A DNA stretch of 64,000 bases from Vitellaria paradoxa (GCA_019916065.1 CM034233.1:20099936-20163935), one strand, 5' to 3'; counted from the stretch's first letter, positions 1-23,000 are shown. The notes: generated from the sequence alone by a model not told the origin. A program made the numbers and translations.

Positions 1-660
1 CTCCCTTAAACATACAATCACAAATCTTAAATGCCGCAATCACAAAGCATTTGTCCCACAAAACACTATAGAATTATCAGCGAACAGTGGATATGAAACC
101 TCCAGATGATTATAATCTATGTAACCCACTAAAAAGCCTTCAATTAGATCACCCTCCATCGCTTTCCCTATCAATCTATTAAACACTACCATCGTGAAGA
201 CAAACAAAAAAAGAGAAAGAAGGGTTCCCTGAGAAGCCCTTTAGAAGAGTTAATTGATCAATATCGACAACTACATTGTAGAAATAAATCACTTAATGCA
301 TTTCCACCATTTCTCTCCAAAACCCATTATTTCAAGCAAATATATCAAAATCTTACTTCATTCGGTCATATGCTTTTTCAGTAACAACTTACAAATTATA
401 CCAGCCTCCTCCTCCTTAATTCTTGTGTCCACTAATTTAGTAGCCACTAAAATTGCATTTAGAATCAACCTACCTCCAACAAAAGCATTTTATGATTCTA
501 AAATTGGTGTTGTCATGACCTTCTGAAGGGCCAAAACTTTCGCAATTAATTCATAGATGCTACCCACTAGGTTAATAGGTCTAAAATCTCTTATATCATG
601 ATTTGTAACTTATATATCCAAATGGATTGATAAGACCTGGATATCCCACTTTTATATTCT
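1..660 (-). pseudogene. LINE reverse-transcriptase remnant (runs off the left edge)
   Basis: On the minus strand, about 54-118 translates to SYPLFADNSIVFC, the catalytic box of non-LTR reverse transcriptases, where the usual FADD reads FADN (73-84). Around 450-590 is a degraded stretch resembling the earlier RT motif region (RPINLVGSIYELI-like). Stops and frameshifts interrupt every frame. It lies antisense inside an intron of the MPPB gene. The right boundary is approximate, and the 3' end lies before the window. Confidence 0.6.
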
Positions 661-1068
661 AAGTAGCTATTGCTGATTACAGCTATTTGCAATTGCACAT
701 TGAAAGTGAATGCTGCATCGTTTTTATTTCTTTTTGACTAAGCCTTCATATAATGATCAATATTCAATTAATCCTATTGTTCTTTTTCAATAACATTTTA
801 TTTTTTGGTCACTTATGATCCCATGACATATTGGTCTTGAAGGTTGTTGGAAACTTAACATCAGAATTAACATAATTGATATCCTAAATAATCTTACTTC
901 AACCTCTTATATTTCTTTTGTTCAATTCGCATGTTGTTTTTTTTTTACCCTTTTGAGCACTTGAATTTTTGTTATGGAGGAAATCTAGTTGACAATTTAC
1001 TTTTCTCTAAATTCGAGATACTTTTTTTTTTTGTAACTGCCTTTATCATCTTTTGCATTTATTTTCAG

Positions 1069-4000
1069 GCTGACTGTTTAGATGATTTGGCTTATGCAAT
1101 AATGAATGAGATGACTAAGTTATGTTATCGAGTTTCGGATGCTGATGTCACTCGTGCTCGTAATCAGGTATTTGAATATGATTTGGCATCACTAAGATTT
1201 TTGTTCTTTGCAATTAATGTGCCATGGTTTAACAAAATGAGGTGTTCTATCTTATTCCTATTCTCATGGTTAATTTGCACCCTAATTGTTTCTTCCTCTA
1301 TGATTTACTATTTGGACATGGATATTCTTTTCACTTGATTATGTGTTCAGAGCTCATTTTTGTTTGTGTATTTATTCTTTTTTTTTTTGATAAGTAAAAA
1401 TAAATTTTATAAATAAAAGCAGGGAATTAAGAGAATGCCCAATCAAGTACAAAAGGCCAACTTACCAAAAAAAAAAAGTACAAAAGGCCTATCCCTCCAA
1501 GCCTATATTGACATATTATCAACAAAATTAACAAAAGAACTCATATTAGGCTCTATACCTTTGTTAACCACCTATATAAAATAGACAAAAACAAACTTCT
1601 TACTCTTGTGTAATGGTTTTCTTATATCCTGAAAAATTCTACTACTTGGTTCTTTCCAAATCAGCCAGGTTAAGGGAAGCGACACCAAGTTTCAAGCCTT
1701 CCTCTTGTCCACCCGTTAACTATGACTCCACCAAGCTTGTAGTAGTTGCCTTACATCCTTGGGAAAAGAACACTACACCATGTAACTGAGTATAATCAAA
1801 TCCCGCAATTCTTTGGTCTGCTTACAGTGAATAAAAATATGATCAATCAACTTTTCTTCCTGTTTGCACAGGCAACATCTGTTGATAATCACTTGCCTTC
1901 TCATGTGCAAATTGTCTATTTTAAGAATTCTCCCTTGAACCACACACCAAACAAAAAATGCCACTTTTGGAGTTAACAAAATATGCCACTTTTGGAGTTA
2001 ACCCCCTTCTTCCAATTCTTTTTCCAAGGGAAATTACCCCCTCTACTGCCTATTAGAAGCTTATAATAGGACTTTAGCACAAAAGCCTCTTGTTTCTTAA
2101 TACTCCCCCCCCCCCCCCCCAAAAAAAAAAAAAACTCATCTGCCCCTTCCTCAATCCTCACATCATTTTATAGACTCATAAAATCCATAAAACTCTCTCC
2201 TTCCCAGTCAAAAAGGTTCCTACAGAGCATCACATTCCATGGTATATTATGGCCGCTCTGGGCAAAGTATTTTGCCGTTGAAGTCTCCTTATTAATCACT
2301 TTCTTAAATAATTGGAAAAAGTTCCTTTAGTGTTTAGTCTACCTATTGCATTCCATTTGCCTTGTAGGACCCCTGGCAGAAGACCCAAATAAGTTGACAG
2401 TATAAAGTTGACTTTACACCTCAAAATTGCCGTCAGCTCTTTGATGTTCTCCACAACCCCAACTGGAATAATCTTAGATTTGCCCAAATTAACTTTTAGG
2501 TCTATCACTACCTCAAAGCACAATAACACACATTTAGGGTGTCCAAGCTGCAACAAATCCACTCTGCAAAATACTATAGGATCGTCCGTGAAAAGAAAGT
2601 GCAATTCTTCCATCAACCCCCAAGTTCTGCATAGCACTAAGAAGCTCTCTAAGGAACTACCTTCAACCGCTCTTCTCAACATTCTGTGTAGCACTTCCAT
2701 CGCCAAAATAAACTAATAAGGGGAGAGAGGATCCCCTTGCTGCAATCCTTAGCAGAACCGGAAAACACTTGCTGGGGTTCCATTAACCAAAATTGAGAAG
2801 CTTTAGAGATACACTAGTAGATCCACCTCCTCCGAGAGTCGAGAGTCTTCAAACCCATCCTTTCTGGAAAATAAATTAAGCGATCCTAATTAACACAATC
2901 ATAGGCTTTTTTTAATAATCAGTTTACAAATCACTCCGGCTGGTTGCTCCTAATTCTGGAATCTAGCTCCTTGTTTGCCACCGACACCACATTAAGAATC
3001 TGTCTCCCCTGAACAAAGGCATTCTGTGATTTTGACACTAGCTTAGCCATCACCTTCTTTAATCTTTGTGTTAACACATTTGTGACAATTTTATAGAGGC
3101 TCCCCGCGAAGTTGATTGGCCTAAAGTCTTTGATGTTCTTTGCCTATTAAAAACTTAAGAATCAAGGCTACGAAGGTAGCATTTATACTACTCACAAACT
3201 CACCCCTCTATTGAATTTTGATCGAACGTTCATTACATCCACTTTGAGAATATCCCAGCAAGATTGAAAAAAAGCCATTGTCCATCCGTCTGGTCTTGGA
3301 GCTTTATCCCCATTCGACATTTTTAATGCCAACCAAACTTCCTCTTCCGTAAACACAATTTTCATCTCCTTCTCCTCTTCTGGATGGATGGGAAATCCAA
3401 TAAATCGAATCTAGGTCTCTGTGAATCCCTTTCTGTGAATATATCTTTGTTGAAGTTCATTGTTTTATTCCTAATCAGGTCCTCCTGTTCTATTTGTCTT
3501 CCATTCATTGTCAATTTAGAGATGTTATTCCTTTTTTTTTTTTTTTGGAGCATTGGTCATTCTATGGAAGAACTATTCCCTTTCTTAAGCGATAGGACCC
3601 TTGATTTCTGTCTCCAACTAATTTTTTCAAGTCTCATTAGCTTGCCGAAATCATCCCCCTTGCTTGCTTTTCTTCTGATAACCCATACCTGACACTTCCC
3701 CCATCAGGTTAACGACTTTTTGTACTTCAGTTCTGGCAAACTTGTTCCTGTTACATCTAATGATATCAGCCTTGAGCCTTTGCATTTTCTTCATAAAAAT
3801 AAAGCTAGCGCAACCAAAATATCTATAGCTCCTTACCAATTTGCTACCCTATCCTTAAACCCTTCCACCCTATCTGTACTTCAATTTTTGCTTGTGTATT
3901 TTTTATGTACATTATTTATCACCGTTGCGTTTATAAATTCCAATTGCTTCTACTCATTTTTTATGATACTTTATAGCAATTAATGATTATCAGATCATTT

Positions 4001-7000
4001 ATCAACTTGTTACTTGTATTGTTTATTACTAGCATTAAAGCCTAGATAGTGCTATTGCTTTACAAAATCTTGTTAGTAATTGTTAAATAAGTTTTCTGTT
4101 CATGAATTGCGAATTTGGTTTAAGCTTTTACAAGAAATTCATTTGAAATAAATGAAGAAACTCGTCCCAGTTAATGTAAAATAAAACCACCAAACCTTAT
4201 CTAAAAGCTTAAGCCTTTGGACTAATTAGTTATTTTATTTATTTTTTTTATGCTAGAGGAATCCCCACTTTGGTGGGACTAACCCCCTAGAGCTCCTAAC
4301 ACTAACCCACCTCACCCCACCCAACTAGAACTAGGAGCCTTTTGGGGTAGTCAGTTTTTGTCATGTTATTAGAACCAAAAGATCCCAGGTTTGAACCTCA
4401 GCCTACTCAACAATTATAATACTTACACATATTTGAACTACTCATTGGGGTATACTCTGGCTGAAAGTTCGGGTGCAAATTGATGATTTATAATCATTTA
4501 TTTGTGTTACACCCTATTTCACAGCTTGAGGTGTTAGTGTAATGAATTCTTATGTTTTGGGGGGGGGGGGAGGAAGAAAAAATTTATTGGAAAGAGGTTG
4601 TTATTTTTATAGTTTTAGCATACAGTTAAGTTCATATTGGAGCTGGGGCAGTGAATAAAATGAGAGGCAGGTATTGTACTGCTTAGGTTTTTCTATTTTT
4701 TGGTGGTTTGAGCGGCCTGGAGCATTGACTTGAGCTTAACTGGTGTGTTCGAACTTGGTTCATTTATGTCTTGCTTTATAACTTGTGTTCACAAGTTTTA
4801 AACTTAATTTCTCTGTTATAACATTTTACATTAGTCGAGAATAATGCAAATTAGTGACTAAAACATGATATTATTGTCAAAAGATCTTGCTGATTGTTTT
4901 GGTATGAGAAATGGGTGTGCAAATCAGGGTATACCACATGCTATAGAATGTGGTATCAGGTTTATAGAGGGTAGGCTCTAGGTAATCTAATCCCTGGGGT
5001 TAGGGTGTCACATGCCGTGCCAAAGGTGCAGATTGATGAATCTGGCGCGAAATACGGTCACAACCTCGCCTTAGATTTGTCAAATCCGTGAAATCCAGTC
5101 AAATTCGTGCCTCAAATTAGTTAAATCGCCATTATCTCTAATTAATAATTGATTTTGAATAGGGCTGTAAATGAGCCAAGCCTGATCTGTTCATGAACAG
5201 CTCTTAATTGGTAACCTTTTGTCTTATATGAAAAAATTTCATTACAATTGAATAAGTTTACAAATCACAGGACATAACTTACTGTAATTTATATGTTATA
5301 TTTATGTATTTCAAAAGTAATTACTAACTTCTATGGCATACAAATTTAAAATATTATTGTGGGATATGATAGGTCAAAGAATGATTATTAGTATAGAAAT
5401 GGTTTGGTTAAAATTTAATAAATTATAATGAAAATTTTAAAATGAAAAACACATTATATCATGATATAAATCCAAAATATTTGATTAATATGCTTTAAAT
5501 CTATATTATTTAATTATATATACAAATTAAATGAGCTTGAGCTTGGCATCAGTTACTAATCAAGCCTAATTTTTCTGTTCAAGCTCAATGAGCTGAACTG
5601 AGCCCTTATGAGTAGAGCCCGAGTTTGTTCATGAACTGCTCAGTTTATTTACTGCCCTCATTTTGAAGATATCAATGTAATAAGTTGAGCCAAAGTAATT
5701 CATAAATATTGGTTCCTCAGGCTCTTTGTGGAATATTTATCATGGGTTTATTATCTTTATTTCAATAATTTAGTCAAATATCTATCCTTCTTGGTTGGAG
5801 AAGAATGTTCTCTTTACTCATTTGGTTACATAATTGCACTTGTTGAGTCTGAATATTGTTACCGCAATTGCAATGGTCGAACAGCTGTTACTTGCTGAAA
5901 AATGAACTGGGTTTCATGTTCCTAGCCAATCTTTTACCTTCAATCTGTTCTTTTGTTGTCACTGTTGATTTGGTACCTGATTTGTTGTTTACAGCTGAAA
6001 TCTTCCTTGCTTCTCCACATTGATGGTACCAGCCCTGTTGCTGAAGACATTGGACGTCAGGTGCATTCGTCTTCCCAAATTGATGCAGATTTGGTTTATT
6101 AAGGCTTGGTAGATTTTCTCATTTCTTTCACAGACTGGACTAACTTCTATATATTAGTAAAATCACAAGTGAAGTAATCAGACCTTGCCCTCAACTGCTT
6201 GGATTTGGTTGTTTGAACCATTCTACCATGCTTGCTGTTGCTTTATTTTTTGGGTCTGTCCCTTTCTGGTTTATGGCCATATTTCCCCCCCTCCCCTTTT
6301 TTTTATTATATACATCAGTAGTACTGATTAACATCCTTGCCAAACTCTCTCTTGTCCTTTCTATTTTCCTGTGCCAGCATCTCTTCTGATGCCTGGATTA
6401 CAACCAGCCAGCTACAATGGTTTTGGCATGCTTTGTAAACTGGCGCCTGATTTATTTTCTAGTTAAAAACGCAGCGTTCTCCATTAATATAAAACCATTT
6501 TTGTATCATCAAAACTATGTATGAAGCAACACTGCCTTTTTATAGAGAAGTAGCCTTTTTGTACCATCAAAACTATATATTAAGCAATGCTGCTTTGTCC
6601 ATTATTATAAAGTCATAGATTTTTTGTATCATCTAAACTATATGTGAAGCAACATTTAATTAACATTTTAAGGGAACTCCAATGATTTTCCAGCACAATT
6701 TCTTTGTCGAACAAATGATTTTGTGATCTTAATTACAATTTCAAAACTATAGGATTGTTGTTATGATGAGGTTACTGTTATTTCATATTCTGTTTAGTGT
6801 CGTGATGTAAACATGGGAACAGCCCCCTATTAGAATTGCCCCAACTTCTAGGGGCTAGAGACCCCTATCTAAATGAAGAGCACATGCTCATCCATGGATT
6901 AGATATTTAAGGCAAACAAACATGCGTTATGGGTTCAAAATACAACCTTTAGCTGGGTGGAAATTTCTCCCCTTGCTTGAAATGTTGCTAAGACCATATT

Positions 7001-8008
7001 AATAAATAGAAGGAGCTGCTAGTTGATTTGATTTACTCAAGTTAAAGTGTTTCTTATTGCAGCTAATTACATATGGCCGAAGAATCCCATTTGCTGAGCT
7101 ATTTGCCAGAATTGATGCTGTGGATGCATCTACAGTCAAGCGCGTTGCAAACCGTTTTATATTTGATAGGGTAAGCTTGAATTCTTTTCTTGTGTCATTC
7201 GACTTTTTTTCTGAAAGTTACAATAGGCCACTGGATGCAATAACATGCAGGGTTCCTTCCATTATTGCTATGTTTGCAACGTTGATTCACAGGGGGGAAA
7301 CAAAAGTAGGAAAAAAAGTGAGGCAAGCAAATTGAAGTGAAAAAGTCTATATATATATATATATTTGATTGGGTTAGAAAAATGAGAAGAAAATAAATAG
7401 ATATTTGCCATAAAAAAATTTAATGTATTTTTATTTGGTTAAGCATGAAAATTATCAAGAACTATTAATTTTATTTTCCCTTCAATTCCTTTCCCCCCAC
7501 TAATCCATGTTCCAAACATGGGTAAGAGCAAAGGAGGAATTTCTGTTTTTTAATGATCTGGACACTATTTCTGAATTCACCATTTGTTTCTGTAGTTTTC
7601 TTAGATTGCTTGTCATGGCATGCACAAGAACTTGATGTTGTGTTTTATTTCTTTTTGTTTGGTTGCTGCTGCTGTTCTTCTTCTTTTTTAAGGGGTTAAT
7701 TGGTTGCGTCTAAAATGGACATGCGGATTTTCTTTCTTTCTTTTTCTTTTTTTATTTTTCAGTAGTTCCATCTAAAATAAAAGCCGGTATTCCTTTGGCT
7801 GAAAAACCAATTAAAGCATGACTTTGAAGCAAATATATTCGTGCCAGGATCTCAATAATAATAACAGTTCTTCCATTAATCTGATCTCCACATTTGAGTT
7901 CAATGTTTCTGGTTGTTGCAGGATGTTGCAATTGCAGCCATGGGACCAATCCAGCGCTTACCCGATTACAACTGGTTCAGACGCAGGACTTACTGGCTAA
8001 GATACTGA
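1069..8008 (+). CDS. MPPB: Mitochondrial processing peptidase beta subunit, last four exons (5' part outside window)
   Basis: Catalytic subunit of the matrix processing peptidase that removes presequences from imported proteins; in plants it is also a core subunit of respiratory complex III. Exons read as 1069-1167, 5995-6060, 7063-7170 and 7922-8008, all in phase 0 with GT-AG borders, giving the last 119 residues. Diagnostic stretches are CLDDLAYAIMNEMTK, RVSDADVTRARNQ, DGTSPVAEDIGRQ, YGRRIPFAELFARIDAVDAS and the C-terminus RRRTYWLRY, which match the C-terminal M16 domain of plant beta-MPP as I remember it. The zinc-binding HxxEH region lies upstream, outside the window. The 4.8-kb intron after the first visible exon holds an antisense LINE and an hAT-like element; both are removed by splicing and the frame is intact. 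Identity is very secure. Confidence 0.95.
1374..3884 (-). mobile_element. 5'-truncated LINE (non-LTR retrotransposon) in an MPPB intron
   Basis: Read on the minus strand the order is a broken reverse transcriptase (about 3600-2300, with the catalytic box as FTDD at 2581-2592, followed by PIVFC), then a zinc-binding RT-associated domain at 1979-1773 (CCLCKQEEKLIDHIFIHC), then a poly-A tail seen as poly-T just after 1376. A 17-bp direct repeat differing at one base flanks it: TTTTTGTTTGTGTATTT at 1357-1373 and TTTTTGCTTGTGTATTT at 3885-3901, as expected for target-primed insertion. Many stops and a C-run/A-run at 2103-2134 show it is dead. At about 2.5 kb it lacks ORF1 and the endonuclease. Confidence 0.8.
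1773..1979 (-). pseudogene. LINE zinc-binding (zf-RVT-like) domain fragment
   Basis: An open stretch of 68 codons with FVWCVVQGRILKIDNL and a Cys-rich core CCLC...DHIFIHC. This is the layout of the zinc-binding domain that follows reverse transcriptase in plant LINEs. It is the 3' coding part of the LINE at 1374-3884, not an independent gene. Confidence 0.65.
5160..5659. mobile_element. hAT-like non-autonomous element in an MPPB intron
   Basis: A 500-bp AT-rich segment with imperfect terminal inverted repeats (left TAGGGCTGTAAATGAGCC, right end inverted GAGGGCAGTAAATAAAC). It is flanked by a perfect 8-bp duplication, ATTTTGAA, at 5152-5159 and 5660-5667. An 8-bp target duplication is typical of hAT transposons. 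No coding capacity is visible. Confidence 0.7.
6470..6660. repeat. Short degenerate tandem repeat in an MPPB intron
   Basis: Three diverged copies of a roughly 75-bp unit containing TTTTGTATCATCAAAACTAT followed by TGAAGCAACA-like sequence, at about 6500, 6560 and 6625. Seen by eye only; origin unknown. Confidence 0.5.
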
Positions 8009-9260
8009 GATTATGCAGCCTTCCTTTGCGCCTGGCCCCCTCCGAAAGCGGGATGGGGGGAAGAAACCAAAACCACTTTCGTCACCCTGTTTCCTCAAAA
8101 GGTTTGATTTTCCTTGAGGGCTTGTTAATAAGTGATAAACCTCAGTATTTACGAGGAATAGGAAAATGAGGCAAACTGTTCCAATCCAGGCCTGCCTTCT
8201 CTGTAGTGAGTTTTATTGCTTACAGATGAGCCATGTCATATTCTTTCCCAGGTTAATGAATTTGTATGAGATTCTTAATTTAATTGACTTTTGCTAAATA
8301 ATGCAGAGAGTTGCTATCTTCATTCACTAATGATATTTTGAGGCTATGATTTTGGGTTATACAGTATGATCTATTTCGAAAGAATTATTATATTTTTGAA
8401 GTTTGATATGTTGATGGAGTTCAATTTTTTTAGCTTTAATTCAGTATGCTCGAATTAAGAATGTAGACATGAAGGCTTCAATTAATGGTGGATGCTCTTT
8501 TACTATGGAATTCTTCTTTAAACTGGCATCTCCATGGTCGCTTAATATAATCCAAATATTTTTGCATTTAATTTTTCCACTAATTTGGAGTCTCGGTTCT
8601 TGTATCCCTCATCTTGATTCGATCTGTCAAGGTTAATGCATCTTTTGCATCTTGTATATTATACACACCCCTTAAGAGAGTTTGAAAGATGGATGGAAAG
8701 ATACAAGACAATGGATTGGGGAAATTTTCATTTTGCCCTTGAGTTTTATAAAAAAAATTTCACCTCAAGGCCTGAAAGTTTTTTTTTTTTGGGTAAATAA
8801 CAATTAAGTCCTGATTTTTAATTAGTTGTAATATTTTATCTCAGAGACTATTTTGCGTCTGGACTTCCAATAGTAATTATTCAACTTTTGAGAACAAAAT
8901 AGTCAAGGTTGGCATTGAAACTATTTAGAAGCTCCGACCATTAATTATTACTTAAAAAAAAAAAAAAAACTTAGGGTATGAAGTAAAATAACAGTTTCAT
9001 ACGTTAAAGTGAAATTTTCTTAGAAAATAAGCTCAAATTGTTGAAGTTCATTGTCTCACAAGTTTCAGCTGTGGGTATTTTGCATAAGGTCAATGAAGAT
9101 TCCATTTGTTTCAATTGTTAAATAGTTTTAAGAGAATATATTTGCTTATATTTTTGAAAAGTTAAAAAAAAAAAAATGAACTCCACATTGAAAACAGATG
9201 AAGTTGAACTTTCTACGCAAAAACAAATGCGTAAGAATGCGTTTATCTGGCCATCTCCTT
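8009..9260. other. MPPB 3' region and spacer
   Basis: The first few hundred bases must include the 3' untranslated region of the peptidase gene. The rest is AT-rich spacer with A/T runs. I see no gene in it. Confidence 0.6.
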
Positions 9261-9267
9261 TGAGACA

Positions 9268-9480
9268 ATACAAATTAGATGGTTTCGACCCACTTGTCCG
9301 TGCCTCAAGCTAAACAGAGACGGGGTCTTCCTTGGGTAACCCGAGAATGGCAGGAGTTAGGCCTCATTCGTGACTGTCATGGAAGACGGATTATCGGGTT
9401 TAATGGAGGAATTGGATTTGCTACTGCAATAAGGGCAGAGATGTGGGATATATCATATATGGGATGGTTTATATACGGCC
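9268..9480 (+). pseudogene. Non-LTR RNase H domain fragment
   Basis: Two frames together resemble the RNase H domain found at the C-terminus of plant LINE polyproteins. One frame gives WFRPTCPCLKLNRDGVFLG (the K-x-N-x-DG motif). After a stop and frame change the other gives LGLIRDCHGRRIIGFNGGIG followed by ATAIRAEMWDI (the LIRD-x-x-G and AE motifs). It is short and broken, with no flanking reverse transcriptase, so it is a stray remnant between two convergent genes. Confidence 0.55.
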
Positions 9481-9664
9481 AGGAAGGAAGGAAGGAATGA
9501 CTGCGGTCACTTGGAACAAATTCTAAAGCTCTCAACCATCTTATTAATGGCAACTAGACATGTTACCTCTCATCAACATGACCTTGAGAATTAGGGAGTT
9601 GGTCCAATTAAGACTGTAAATGAGAATGGTAAAGGTTGTTCAAACTTGTCGAAAACTTTATTAA

Positions 9665-9811
9665 GTCTCCGTTTGAAGTGACAAAAAATTCTGAAAACGG
9701 TAAAAAATATTGAAAAATTATAAAAGTAATTCACTTTTTATCTCACTGCACGAATTATGAACTTAAAATTTTTCTCACTTTATCTTATTTTTTGTCACTC
9801 CAAACACACCC
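9665..9811. mobile_element. Tourist-like MITE (family T1)
   Basis: A 147-bp element with terminal inverted repeats (right end inverted GGGTGTGTTTGGAGTGAC; left GTCTCCGTTTGAAGTGAC) and flanking TAA trinucleotides. The middle contains TTATCTCACTTTATC-type sequence shared with other copies at about 22108, 32478, 32675, 32870, 36584 and 44997. A 3-bp TAA/TTA duplication suggests the PIF/Harbinger (Tourist) group. Confidence 0.65.
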
Positions 9812-10169
9812 TAAATTTGAAAAAATGTGCTAAAGTTTGGTTTGCTAAACTTTCAAATCGAATTATGATCAAACTGTAATCGAGTAAGTTGATTATTTTA
9901 TATAGATTAAATTTATCTAGCCGAATTTAACTTAAACTCGAAATGAGTCACAAATTACTTTTAAGCTTGATTTATTTTCACAATGAACTAATTGGTTAAA
10001 ATACAAATCAGACTATTAATTCACTTTAAATGCCTAAATTACCTTTGATCAATGCTTTAAACTAAACCAAACGTTGACTTTCAGTAATGAACTAATCAAT
10101 GCATGGAAACAACCCTTAACACACATTAATCAATGTCTGAGCTTTCCTGTGAAATGTACAGTTGCATAT

Positions 10170-19779
<9,610 letters not shown>

Positions 19780-19883
19780 GTCTCCCTCTGCTCGACCGTA
19801 GACGCACAATCCAGTGAGCGTTCTTTGAATCTATGTATCTCTCTACAGCCGAGACTGGTGTGTATATACGTGTGTGTGTATAA

Positions 19884-19892
19884 CTATATATA
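19884..19892 (-). promoter_or_regulatory. Candidate TATA box of the BGLU gene
   Basis: On the minus strand TATATATAG lies about 105 bp upstream of the chosen ATG at 19779, leaving room for a leader of some 75 bp. Because TA-rich runs are common here, this is a position-based suggestion. Confidence 0.4.
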
Positions 19893-20043
19893 CACACATT
19901 AAACGCAAAAGTGGATGGATAAGATTGGAGTGAAATGGGTTGATGAAAAAGGCAACAATGGTGACTGCCGTTAAATAGAGAGGGGTTGGTGGTGATTGGT
20001 ACCGTTCACACGCGTGTTCATACAGAGCTTATTAATCAGATTT

Positions 20044-20044
<1 letters not shown>

Positions 20045-20090
<46 letters not shown>
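20045..20090. repeat. (CT)n microsatellite
   Basis: About 23 perfect CT units upstream of the BGLU gene, followed by a short AT stretch. Confidence 0.95.
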
Positions 20091-20094
<4 letters not shown>

Positions 20095-23000
20095 CTATTA
20101 TAATAGATGTGTCTGATATTTTTCTTTTTAAATGCACAAATTTATTTATTTCTGGCCAATCATTAAACTGTCATTTAATTATTTTTTTATTTTCTGTTTT
20201 ATATATTTTATATTTTAAAAAATTTTAAATAAAGAAATAAAAAATATTCTATTTTTCTTATTTTGAGTTTTTTTTTTTATTTTGAGATTTTTTTTTATTT
20301 TGAATTAAAAATGTTCAAAATGGCTTTTGTCATTTTTCATTTTATATGTAAATTTATTTTCTATTTTTTAAAATAAATTTTAAAAATGTAAGTGAACAAA
20401 TACATTTTGAATTGTTTTTTTTTTTTTTTTTAAAGTACAAAATAGCAAATGAACTTAAAATAAAAAATAAAAAAAAAAGTAAAAAACTAAATATAAAAAA
20501 ATTCAAATACCACCTAAGTGTCAATAAAAATACACATGTAACATTATTTCACAATTTTTTTTAATAAATTACAAGACATGACATGTTTTTATTAACGTTT
20601 GCCGAGTACCCGAAACATGAGAAATATTTTTTCAAACTTAAAGTGCCAAACCTCTCGTAATTGAATAGATATATATATATATATATTCCATTGGTATATG
20701 TACATACTTTCGGTTTTGCCTTTCTTTGTTATGTCTCAGAAGTGATGCTTGATTGCTTCACACTTTGTGCTTTCCCCACTGGCCGTTTTCCCCACTTGGT
20801 GTTCCACTTTTTAAATTCCGTTTTGTCTTCTAATTCTGTCTCGTCAACTTTCGTTAAGTTTCGTTGTTAGAAATAAATAATATATATACATAAATGTAAG
20901 TTAAATATATATATATATATATATATATGTGAATTTATTTAATAATAAGTATATATCTATATTTTTTGGATTACAAACCTTTCAAAAGATTCTAAAATTT
21001 GCAATCATAGTCTCACCGCCCTGTGTGGAGGCCTACCAGTGCATGAATCTCATGATTACAAGCAATTTCATTTGATCGCTAAATTAAGCATACTTTTTCC
21101 CAATGTCAAAGCTCAATCTAGGGATACGCACGTCAAAAAAAGGGGGGGCCCTCAAAAACTAAATCAATTGGGTATTTTAGGATTTGATTGATTCTCAGTT
21201 TTCTTATCACACATAAAGAGGGGCCCTCAAAAATTAAAGAAGCATTTAATTTTATTTTTTTATTTTTATTTCCTACTTGCTCAAAAGAAAAAAATAAAAA
21301 ATATTCTATTTTCTTTTTTTCAAAATTTTCTTTATTTTAAGTTGAAAACGCTCAAAATGATTTTTTATCATTTTTCATTTTATGTGTAAACTCATTTTTT
21401 ATTTTTTAAAACAAAATTTAAAAACACAAGTGACTAAATGCGTTATACCTGTTTTCCTATTTTCAAAAGACAAAATGAAAAGTGCGCATAAAACAAAAAA
21501 TTAAAAATAAAAATAAAAAATAGAAAAACAAACCAAATAACCCTAAATCACTTTGATATTTTAGGATTAGATTGATTCTCACTTTTATTATCGTATATAT
21601 CAAGACAATGAAAATTAAAAGTTAATGAGTTCTTAATTTTTGTGAATTTTTTTGTCTCTTTACATTAATACCCTTTAACTTTCTATAACTATTAATATTT
21701 TTAAGAGAATATTTTGTTCAATTAATTACCACTTAATTAAGAAAGCTTAATTTTATATTTTTAAATATTAAATTTAATTTTGTATTTTAAAATATTCTTT
21801 AAATACCTTTTATAACACCCACTACTTTTACATTTTTTATTCTTATTAAATGTCAGGTACTTACAAATTATTTACTTAAATGCCATTTACAAGTATTTCA
21901 ATATTTTTATTTAAAATTAAAAAATATATATTTATTTGAAAGAAAATTACACAAACATAGTGTATTCACCTACGTTTAGAGTTTATATGTATATGTATTC
22001 CATTTTGAGTTTATAATTATCAAGTAATTCTAATTTAATTTAATTTAATTTTGTGAGCCAGAATATTTTATGTCCTAATCAAAATTAAATTGAAGCGGTA
22101 CAATTAAGGCTGCGTTTGACGTGTAAAATTTTGTTGAAAATTTCTGAAAATCTCTATAAATTTCTGTTAATTTTATATTACATCAATTTTTTTCTCTCAC
22201 CGCACGCATTACGAATTCTCTCCAAATCACAATTTATCTCAATTTATCTCATTTTTTCTTACTCCAAATAAACCCTGAGTAATCGGTTGGGGGACCTGAA
22301 AATTTGAAGCCATGACATGAAAGGTTAAAGTCGATTTTGAGTTTGACGTGAATCTGATACTCTACAACTAATTAGCCTGGTCAGACAAGACCTGATCTGT
22401 CAGACATTACTAACGAGGTCTCCATCCTTAATTTTCACGCTAATAAAAACCAAATTGATATTTTAATTATTTCCAATTAATGAGCGGTCGCCCGAATAAC
22501 AAGTGCTCATAATCGCCTATTCGCTGAGTTGTTGTCGCCGTTTGGATAGAAAAGAATCGTATTATTTGTAACTTATTTCATCTCGACTTGAATTTAATTA
22601 ATGATTAAAATAAAATCAAATCAAACTTTATTTGTATCTCATTTAAATTTAAATTTAAAGTCGAGTCTAAAAAATATCAGTTTAAAAACTTACTAGTAGA
22701 TTTGATAAAATAATATATATATATATATATTTAATATATTTTTTATAATATTTTATTTATTATATTTTAAATTAAAACGACGCCATTCTAATTTAATCAA
22801 ACTATTTGTGAGCTGAACTCGAATTTAAAATTTTCTTTATCGAGCCAAACTCGAGTCTATATAAAAATTTGAATCGAGTTCGAACTCGAGTTTGGTATAA
22901 AAAACTGGAGCTTAGTTCGAACAAGTTAAAACTCGTCTCAATTCGGCACATTTTCACCCCTAATCAAATTAAATGTGGTATAAATTATAAACATTAATTA

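Noticed and set aside
19780..19809. Upstream non-ATG extension of the beta-glucosidase
   Set aside because: The first ATG is at 19779, followed by a proper signal peptide.
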